Position numbers and translations under genes: made by a program
Origin: Klebsiella quasipneumoniae subsp. quasipneumoniae
GTDB taxonomy: Bacteria; Pseudomonadota; Gammaproteobacteria; Enterobacterales; Enterobacteriaceae
Assembly (NCBI RefSeq): GCF_020525925.1
Contig: NZ_CP084876.1
Location: 4,402,001 to 4,466,000 of the forward strand
Length of the DNA: 64,000 bases
Direction: 5' to 3'
Shown here: one piece after another, positions 58,701-64,000 of the stretch
Position numbering within the stretch: position 1 is the first letter of the stretch
How the letters are laid out: the number at the start of each line of letters is the position of its first letter
The notes under the pieces: generated by a model
Databases searched by the model: none
What the model saw: the letters and a program-made list of their open reading frames with translations, nothing else
What the model was told of the DNA's origin: nothing

Positions 58701-59564
58701 ATGGCAGAACGTATTACTGGACACACTGAGCTGATTGGTCTGATCGCCACCCCGATTCGCCACAGCATGTCGCCCACCATGCACAACGAGGCTTTCGCCC
58801 ATCTCGGGCTGGACTACGTCTACCTGGCTTTTGAAGTCGGTAATCAGGAGCTGAAAGACGTTGTGCAGGGCTTCCGGGCTTTGAAGCTGCGCGGCTTTAA
58901 CGTCTCTATGCCGAACAAAACCGAGATTTGCCAGTATCTTGATAAGCTCTCGCCGGCGGCGCAGCTGGTCGGGGCGGTGAATACCGTGGTCAATGACGAC
59001 GGCGTACTGACCGGGCATATTACCGACGGCACCGGCTATATGCGCGCCCTTAGCGAAGCGGGTATCGATATTATTGGCAAGAAGATGACCGTGCTCGGCG
59101 CCGGCGGCGCGGCGACCGCGCTCTGCGTCCAGGCCGCACTGGATGGCGTGAAGGCGATCTCGATCTTCAACCGTCGCGATAAATTCTTCGCCAACGCTGA
59201 AGAAACGGTAGCCAAGATCCGCAACAACACGCGCTGCGAGATCCATCTGTTCGATCTCGACGATCATGACAAACTGCGTGCCGAAATCGACAGCAGCGTG
59301 ATCCTGACCAATGCCACCGGGGTCGGCATGAAGCCGTTCGAAGGCCAGATGCTGCTCCCGGACGACAGCTTCCTGCGTCCGGACCTGATCGTCTCCGACG
59401 TCGTGTACAACCCGCGCAAAACCCACCTGCTGGAAGTGGCTGAGAAAAAAGGCTGCCGTACGCTAAACGGCCTCGGGATGATGCTGTGGCAAGGCGCGCG
59501 CGCGTTCGAAATCTGGACGGGTAAACAGATGCCGGTTGATTACATCAAAAGCATCCTGTTCTAA
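58701..59564 (+). CDS. Quinate/shikimate dehydrogenase, YdiB-like
   Basis: This 287-residue enzyme of the AroE family has the substrate Ser22/Ser24 (IRHSMSP) and the catalytic pair Lys73 (MPNK) and Asp109 (TDGTG). The cofactor loop reads FNRRDKFF after GAGGAATA. NRRD is the YdiB form, which accepts NAD+ as well as NADP+, unlike the NRT loop of biosynthetic AroE. It would interconvert quinate with 3-dehydroquinate or shikimate with 3-dehydroshikimate. ATG at 58701 has GAGG nine nt upstream; a TTG five codons earlier is rejected. The order with a YdiN-like carrier and AroD mirrors E. coli ydiN-ydiB-aroD. Confidence 0.9.
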   Translation: MAERITGHTELIGLIATPIRHSMSPTMHNEAFAHLGLDYVYLAFEVGNQELKDVVQGFRALKLRGFNVSMPNKTEICQYLDKLSPAAQLVGAVNTVVNDDGVLTGHITDGTGYMRALSEAGIDIIGKKMTVLGAGGAATALCVQAALDGVKAISIFNRRDKFFANAEETVAKIRNNTRCEIHLFDLDDHDKLRAEIDSSVILTNATGVGMKPFEGQMLLPDDSFLRPDLIVSDVVYNPRKTHLLEVAEKKGCRTLNGLGMMLWQGARAFEIWTGKQMPVDYIKSILF

Positions 59565-59574
59565 GGGGCAAGCG

Positions 59575-60789
59575 ATGAAAAATAAATACGTCCCTACCGC
59601 GGCAGGGCTGTACCTCAACTACCTGATTCATGGCATGGGGGTGCTGCTGATCACCCTCAACATGGCCCATCTCCAGGAGCAGTGGGGAACAGACGCTGCC
59701 GGCGTATCAGTGGTGATCTCCTCGTTAGGGATCGGCAAACTGGCGACCATCGTGACCGGCTTTCTGTCGGATCGCTTTGGTCGTAAGCCCTTTATCTATC
59801 TGGGGATCCTCAGCTATCTGATCTTTTTTATCGGCATTCTGCTGACCAAAAATATCTATCTGGCCTATGTCTTCGGCATTATGGCGGGCCTGGCGAACAG
59901 CTTCCTCGACTCCGGCACCTATCCCGCGCTGATGGAATCTTTCCCGCACTCCGCCAGCCGGGCCAACGTGCTGATCAAAGCCTTCGTCTCCGCCGGACAG
60001 TTCCTGCTGCCGTTCATTATCAGTTTCCTGATCTGGGCGAATCTGTGGTTCGGCTGGTCGTTCGTGATTGCGGCGGCGCTGTTTGTTGTGAGCGGCCTCT
60101 ATTTGCTCAAAATGCCGTTCCCGGATAGCCAGGCGGCGAAAAAAGAGACCACCCCAGGGCCACAGGCGGAAACCTCAGCCCGTCCGCAGGCCAACAAACT
60201 GGATATGGTGATCTTCACCCTGTACGGCTATATCGGCATGGCGACCTTCTATCTGGTCAGCCAGTGGCTGGCGCAGTACGGTCAGTTCGTGGTCGGTCTG
60301 CCCTATGCCTCGGCGATTAAGCTGCTCAGCATCTATACCGTCGGGTCGCTGGTCTGCGTTTTCGTGACCGCCGCCTTCGTCAAAGAGGTGTTCAGCTCCG
60401 CCGTCGCCATGATCATCTATACTGGCCTGTCGATGGTCTCGCTGCTGCTGGTGTGCCTGTTCCCGACGCCGATGATGGTTACCGGCTTCGCCTTTGTCAT
60501 CGGCTTTGCCGCCGCGGGCGGAGTGCTACAGCTGGGAGCGACGATCATGGCGATGAGCTTCCCGAACGGGAAAGGCAAGGCAACCGGCATCTTCTACACC
60601 GCCGGCAGTATCGCCAGCTTCACGATCCCGCTGATCACCGCCAAACTTTCGCAGATCAGTATTGCCAGCATTATGTGGTTTGATTTTGCGATCGCCGTGA
60701 TCGGCTTTGTGATCGCCCTGTACATCGGCTATCGTCAACTGCAGGCTCGGGCGGCGCAAAAAGTATCACCCACCGCAGTCACCGCCTGA
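59575..60789 (+). CDS. MFS transporter, YdiN-like
   Basis: This 404-residue carrier has about 12 membrane segments. The MFS loop motif GFLSDRFGRKPFIYLG is after segment 2, and a hydrophilic central loop (about 185-210) splits the halves. It resembles E. coli YdiN/YdiM, which also lie beside ydiB and aroD. Segment 4-5 shows ANSFLDSGTYPALMESFP, close to the YdiN pattern. Substrate is probably quinate, shikimate or a related acid, by context only. ATG at 59575 has AAGGGG upstream, ten bp after the dehydrogenase gene; the 13-codon upstream extension is rejected. Confidence 0.85.
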   Translation: MKNKYVPTAAGLYLNYLIHGMGVLLITLNMAHLQEQWGTDAAGVSVVISSLGIGKLATIVTGFLSDRFGRKPFIYLGILSYLIFFIGILLTKNIYLAYVFGIMAGLANSFLDSGTYPALMESFPHSASRANVLIKAFVSAGQFLLPFIISFLIWANLWFGWSFVIAAALFVVSGLYLLKMPFPDSQAAKKETTPGPQAETSARPQANKLDMVIFTLYGYIGMATFYLVSQWLAQYGQFVVGLPYASAIKLLSIYTVGSLVCVFVTAAFVKEVFSSAVAMIIYTGLSMVSLLLVCLFPTPMMVTGFAFVIGFAAAGGVLQLGATIMAMSFPNGKGKATGIFYTAGSIASFTIPLITAKLSQISIASIMWFDFAIAVIGFVIALYIGYRQLQARAAQKVSPTAVTA

Positions 60790-60819
60790 GGTTCAACGCG
60801 AATAATAATGGATGCCTAC

Positions 60820-61575
60820 ATGACAAATGCAGTTACCGTAAAGAACATCACCTTCCAGGAAGGGGAAACCTTAATTTGTGTACCGCTGATCGGCAAAACG
60901 TTGGATGAAATACTGGGTAACGCCCACGGCCTGGTCGACGCCGGCGCCGATATCATCGAATGGCGCGTTGACCACTTTACTCAGGTGAGAGAGATGGCTC
61001 AGGTGATGGCCGCGCTGGCGGAAATCCGTGGCGCGCTGAAAGCGCTGCCGCTGCTGTTCACCTTCCGCAGCAAGAAAGAAGGCGGCGAGACCGAGCTCAG
61101 CGACGAGGCCTACTTCGCGCTCAACCGCGAAGCGGCGCGCAGTGGCCTGGTTGATGTCATCGATATCGAGCTGTTCAATGATGAAGCGCAGATCCGCGCG
61201 CTGGTTGACGATGCGCATGCCGCGGGCGTCAAAGTGATCATGAGTAACCATGATTTTCATAAGACCCCCGCCCAGGAAGATATCATCTATCGCCTGCGCC
61301 GCATGCAGGATCTGGGCGCCGATCTGCCGAAGATCGCGGTGATGCCGCAATCGCCGCAGGACGTTCTGACCCTGCTCGCCGCCACGCTGACCATGAAAGA
61401 GAAGTATGCCACCCGCCCGCTGATCACCATGTCGATGGGAAAATCGGGCGGCGTCAGCCGGGTGACCGGGCGTCTTTTTGGCTCAGCCATGACCTTCGGT
61501 ACCGTGGGTCAGGCTTCCGCGCCGGGACAGATCGCCATCGACAAGCTGCGTGAAGTGATGGATATTCTCTCCTGA
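60820..61575 (+). CDS. aroD: Type I 3-dehydroquinate dehydratase
   Basis: This 251-residue TIM barrel uses a Schiff-base Lys to dehydrate 3-dehydroquinate to 3-dehydroshikimate. Lys171 (LPKIAVMPQ) and His144 (MSNHDFHKTP) are the catalytic pair, and EWRVDHF binds substrate. Start choice is open: ATG at 60820 aligns with E. coli AroD and has GGATG upstream, while ATG at 60808 would add four residues with no better ribosome site. It is the last gene of the operon. It could be the organism's only AroD, serving biosynthesis too, or a second catabolic copy; the window cannot decide. Confidence 0.92.
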   Translation: MTNAVTVKNITFQEGETLICVPLIGKTLDEILGNAHGLVDAGADIIEWRVDHFTQVREMAQVMAALAEIRGALKALPLLFTFRSKKEGGETELSDEAYFALNREAARSGLVDVIDIELFNDEAQIRALVDDAHAAGVKVIMSNHDFHKTPAQEDIIYRLRRMQDLGADLPKIAVMPQSPQDVLTLLAATLTMKEKYATRPLITMSMGKSGGVSRVTGRLFGSAMTFGTVGQASAPGQIAIDKLREVMDILS

Positions 61576-61584
61576 TAACCCCTC

Positions 61585-61607
61585 AGCCCGGAGGACCTCT
61601 CCGGGCT
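61585..61607. terminator. Probable terminator between aroD and the LysR gene
   Basis: The stem AGCCCGGA / TCCGGGCT has a seven-base loop. It lies in the 37-bp gap between convergent genes. The T-tract is weak on both strands. Confidence 0.6.
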
Positions 61608-61612
61608 ATTCG

Positions 61613-62509
61613 CTAACAGATCTTCTGGCTGTCGTGGATGACCACATTTTTAAACGACTGCAGCGCAGGGGAAAGTCCGCGGTCTTTCATGGTCGCCAGA
61701 TAGATATAGCGCGGAGGGAGGGTGTTTTTAATCTTCAGGATATGGACGTTGTAATGGGAGAGCGCCGAGATCCGCGGCATGATAGCGATTCCGTAGTCAA
61801 TGCTGACCAGCCCGGCCATCGCGGTATCCTCTTCCACGTAGCAGGCAATCTCCGGCACCAGCTTTTGCTGCATAAATACATTATCGATAAACGGACGTAA
61901 GCCGCTATTTTCTGAAAAATAGATATAGGGATAATGAATCGTCTCCACGAGGTCGACTTCATGTTCATACAGCCGGGCCAGCGGATGATCCCTGGCGGTC
62001 ACCACCACCAGCTCCTGCTGAATAACCGGAATAAAATCGATATCGGGTTCATCGGCAATATAAGAGCAGATCGCCAGATCGACTTTTCCCGCTTTCAGCT
62101 CCTGCAACAGCGTCAGCGAGGTCCCTTGAGTAAAAGAAAAAGTCACGTTGTGAAATTCAGGTGAAAGAGAATATTTATTAATTAACTGCGGAACAACATA
62201 TTCGCCCATCGTGTAAATAAAGGCGATACGAATGTTTTCTTTATTTTCAGCGCCGTTTTTTTGCAAAACTGTGCGGCCATTTTCCAGTGAGGCCAGCGCA
62301 TCTTCGACATACGGCAGAAAACGCTTGCCGTTTTGCGTAATTTTAACGTTCCGTCCCTGTCTGGCGAACAGCGCGACCCCTAACTCCTTCTCCAGCTCTG
62401 ATATCGCATGGCTTAGCGAAGGCTGGGTGATGCACAGACTGGAGGCCGCTTCGGTATAATGTTCAGTTTCAGACAGACGTTTAAAATAATAAAGTTGCTT
62501 TAGGTTCAT
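61613..62509 (-). CDS. LysR-family transcriptional regulator
   Basis: This 298-residue protein has the LysR N-terminal winged helix (MNLKQLYYFKRLSETEHYTEAASSLCITQPSLSHAISELEKELG) and a two-lobed effector domain. It is convergent with the aroD operon and divergent from the ACS-type transporter gene. LysR proteins often act on a divergent neighbour; the matching dyads at 62657-62674 and 56511-56528 suggest it controls both units. The inducer is unknown; a hydroaromatic acid is likely from context. Its gene is visibly AT-richer than the operon, which hints at a different history. Confidence 0.9.
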   Translation of the reverse strand: MNLKQLYYFKRLSETEHYTEAASSLCITQPSLSHAISELEKELGVALFARQGRNVKITQNGKRFLPYVEDALASLENGRTVLQKNGAENKENIRIAFIYTMGEYVVPQLINKYSLSPEFHNVTFSFTQGTSLTLLQELKAGKVDLAICSYIADEPDIDFIPVIQQELVVVTARDHPLARLYEHEVDLVETIHYPYIYFSENSGLRPFIDNVFMQQKLVPEIACYVEEDTAMAGLVSIDYGIAIMPRISALSHYNVHILKIKNTLPPRYIYLATMKDRGLSPALQSFKNVVIHDSQKIC

Positions 62510-62656
62510 TATTTTTGCCCGTATAATATAAGAATAAATCCACTGATGCTAATATACCATGCAAGCCACCAATAATGCGCACGCGCGGGAAAATATTGGC
62601 GGTGCATCAAATATTATTTTCTGAAGCGGATGAATGTGCCACAAAGCGTTGCCATT

Positions 62657-62674
62657 CATAGATACTACCTATAG
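62657..62674 (+). promoter_or_regulatory. Candidate LysR-regulator site, copy 2
   Basis: CATAGATACTACCTATAG shares 14 of 18 bases with the site at 56511-56528, including the ATAG-N7-CTAT arms and T-N11-A spacing. It lies in the divergent region between the LysR gene (148 bp away) and the MFS gene (67 bp away), the usual place for a LysR box. Confidence 0.65.
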
Positions 62675-62683
62675 TTCCCGGAG

Positions 62684-62717
62684 ATATTTTTGCATATACA
62701 AATATATGCAAAAATAT
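62684..62717. repeat. 34-bp perfect inverted repeat
   Basis: Arms ATATTTTTGCATATA and TATATGCAAAAATAT are perfect over 15 bp around a CAAA spacer. The repeat lies between the candidate LysR box and the ribosome site of the MFS gene (AAAGGA at 62728-62733). It may be an operator for a dimeric regulator or, if transcribed, an mRNA hairpin near the start codon. There is no T-tract of terminator type on the plus strand. Confidence 0.9.
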
Positions 62718-62740
62718 TTTAAACTTTAAAGGAACTCGCT

Positions 62741-64000
62741 ATGAGTATGTCAAACTCTCAGGAAGTCCTCACATCCTCATCGGGGACGAAAAAAAGAAGC
62801 CGCGTTCGGATAGTTATTTTACTGCTGTTGTCCGTCGGAACGATGATCAATTATCTCGACCGCACCATCCTCGGTATCGTTGCCCCACAGTTAACCCAGG
62901 AAATTCATATCGATCCGGCGATGATGGGCATCATTTTCTCCGCCTTTGCCTGGACCTATGCCCTGGCGCAGATCCCCGGCGGCATGTTTTTAGACCGCTT
63001 CGGCAACAAACTGACCTATGCCCTGTCAATTTTCTTCTGGTCGCTGTTTACCCTGCTGCAAAGTTTCACCCTCGGGCTTAAATCTCTGCTGCTTCTGCGC
63101 CTGGGACTCGGCGTCAGTGAAGCGCCCTGCTTCCCGGCCAACAGCCGCATCGTCAGCACCTGGTTCCCGCAGCATGAGCGCGCGCGGGCGACGGCAACAT
63201 ATACGGTTGGTGAATATATAGGACTGGCGGCCTTCTCGCCGCTGTTATTTTTAATCCTCGAACATCATGGCTGGAGAACGCTTTTTTTCCTCACCGGCGG
63301 ATTAGGTATTTTATTTACTTTGGTGTGGTGGCGTTTTTATCACGAACCCCATGAATCGCGCACGGCTAATCAAGCGGAGCTGGATTATATCGGCGCAAAC
63401 GGCATTGACAATAAAATCCAGAACGTTCCATTTAACTGGCGTGACGCCAGGCGCCTGCTGGGCTGTCGCCAGATCCTCGGCGCCAGTCTGGGTCAGTTTG
63501 CCGGTAACACCACGCTGGTGTTTTTCCTGACGTGGTTTCCCAGCTATCTGGCCAACGAGCGCCATCTTCCCTGGCTGCACGTTGGCTTCTTCGCCACCTG
63601 GCCGTTCCTCGCCGCCGCCATCGGCATCCTCTTCGGCGGCTGGATCTCGGACCGACTGCTGAAGCGAACCGGCTCCGTCAACATCAGTCGGAAGTTACCA
63701 ATAATTTCCGGATTATTACTCTCCAGCTGTATTATTGCGGCGAACTGGGTGAGCGCCAACAGCACCGTTATTATTATCATGTCGGTGGCGTTTTTTGGCC
63801 AGGGAATGGTTGGCCTGGGCTGGACGTTAATTTCTGATATTGCCCCGGAAAATATGGCAGGCCTGACCGGCGGTATATTTAATTTCTGCGCTAATATGGC
63901 ATCGATTATAGCCCCACTGATAATTGGCGTGATTATCTCCGCAACGGGTAACTTCTTTTACGCACTGATCTACGTCGGCCTGACGGCGCTGATCGGCGTG
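62741..64000 (+). CDS. ACS-family MFS transporter, 3' end outside window
   Basis: At least 420 residues are visible and the frame is open to the window end, so the C-terminus is missing. It begins MSMSNSQEVL and has a cytoplasmic basic tail, then segment 1 with MINYLDRTILGIVAPQL. That pattern, with IPGGMFLDRFGNK after segment 2, is typical of the anion:cation symporters (GudP, ExuT, DgoT relatives), which take up sugar acids and other organic anions. AAGGA lies eight nt before ATG; a second ATG two codons on is possible. Substrate is unknown. Divergence from the LysR gene and the shared box suggest it feeds the aroD-operon pathway. Confidence 0.88.
   Translation, partial: MSMSNSQEVLTSSSGTKKRSRVRIVILLLLSVGTMINYLDRTILGIVAPQLTQEIHIDPAMMGIIFSAFAWTYALAQIPGGMFLDRFGNKLTYALSIFFWSLFTLLQSFTLGLKSLLLLRLGLGVSEAPCFPANSRIVSTWFPQHERARATATYTVGEYIGLAAFSPLLFLILEHHGWRTLFFLTGGLGILFTLVWWRFYHEPHESRTANQAELDYIGANGIDNKIQNVPFNWRDARRLLGCRQILGASLGQFAGNTTLVFFLTWFPSYLANERHLPWLHVGFFATWPFLAAAIGILFGGWISDRLLKRTGSVNISRKLPIISGLLLSSCIIAANWVSANSTVIIIMSVAFFGQGMVGLGWTLISDIAPENMAGLTGGIFNFCANMASIIAPLIIGVIISATGNFFYALIYVGLTALIGV

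Overview
The window is a chromosomal segment of an enterobacterium. Gene order and protein sequences point to Klebsiella or a close relative such as Raoultella. The backbone is the E. coli leu-ilv-cra-dcw-secA-nadC-pdh region, here running mostly on the minus strand. It is about 55-60% G+C by eye and carries genes E. coli lacks at these positions. The species assignment is an inference from gene content; no marker here fixes it.

Layout. 1-2.9 kb holds a 5'-truncated DUF3300 (YacH-type) gene, a DUF2950 gene and a small exported protein gene. 2.9-10.1 kb is the pyruvate dehydrogenase locus (pdhR-aceE-aceF-lpdA, minus strand) with a perfect PdhR operator. 10.6-12.0 kb is aroP. 12.2-14.6 kb is an accessory sugar cassette, a GPH-family symporter plus a GH43 glycosidase, followed by REP sequences. 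14.8-17.2 kb holds ampE, ampD and nadC. 17.4-20.4 kb holds the type IV pilin genes ppdD-hofB-hofC. 20.5-23.9 kb holds guaC, coaE-zapD-yacG and mutT. 23.9-27.2 kb holds secA and its arrest-peptide regulator secM. 27.5-45.4 kb is the complete division and cell wall (dcw) cluster from lpxC back to mraZ, tightly packed with many 1-14 nt overlaps. 46.0-49.4 kb holds cra and ilvIH. 49.8-56.3 kb holds leuO and the leuLABCD operon with its leader peptide and attenuator.

The most distinctive part is 56.3-64.0 kb, where E. coli has sgrR-sgrS-setA. Here lies a four-gene operon: an enoate-reductase-like FMN/4Fe-4S/FAD oxidoreductase, a YdiB-like quinate/shikimate dehydrogenase, a YdiN-like MFS carrier and a type I 3-dehydroquinate dehydratase. 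A convergent LysR regulator and a divergent ACS-type MFS transporter, cut by the window end, follow. The same 18-bp dyad motif lies upstream of both the operon and the divergent transporter, so the LysR protein probably controls both as one regulon for a hydroaromatic acid such as quinate or shikimate. A 34-bp perfect inverted repeat lies just before the second transporter's start codon.

How the parts fit together: the backbone joins pyruvate oxidation, NAD, CoA and GMP metabolism, envelope synthesis and division, protein export and branched-chain amino acid synthesis. The accessory parts at 12-14.6 kb and 56-64 kb add uptake and breakdown of plant-derived sugars and, by inference, hydroaromatic acids.
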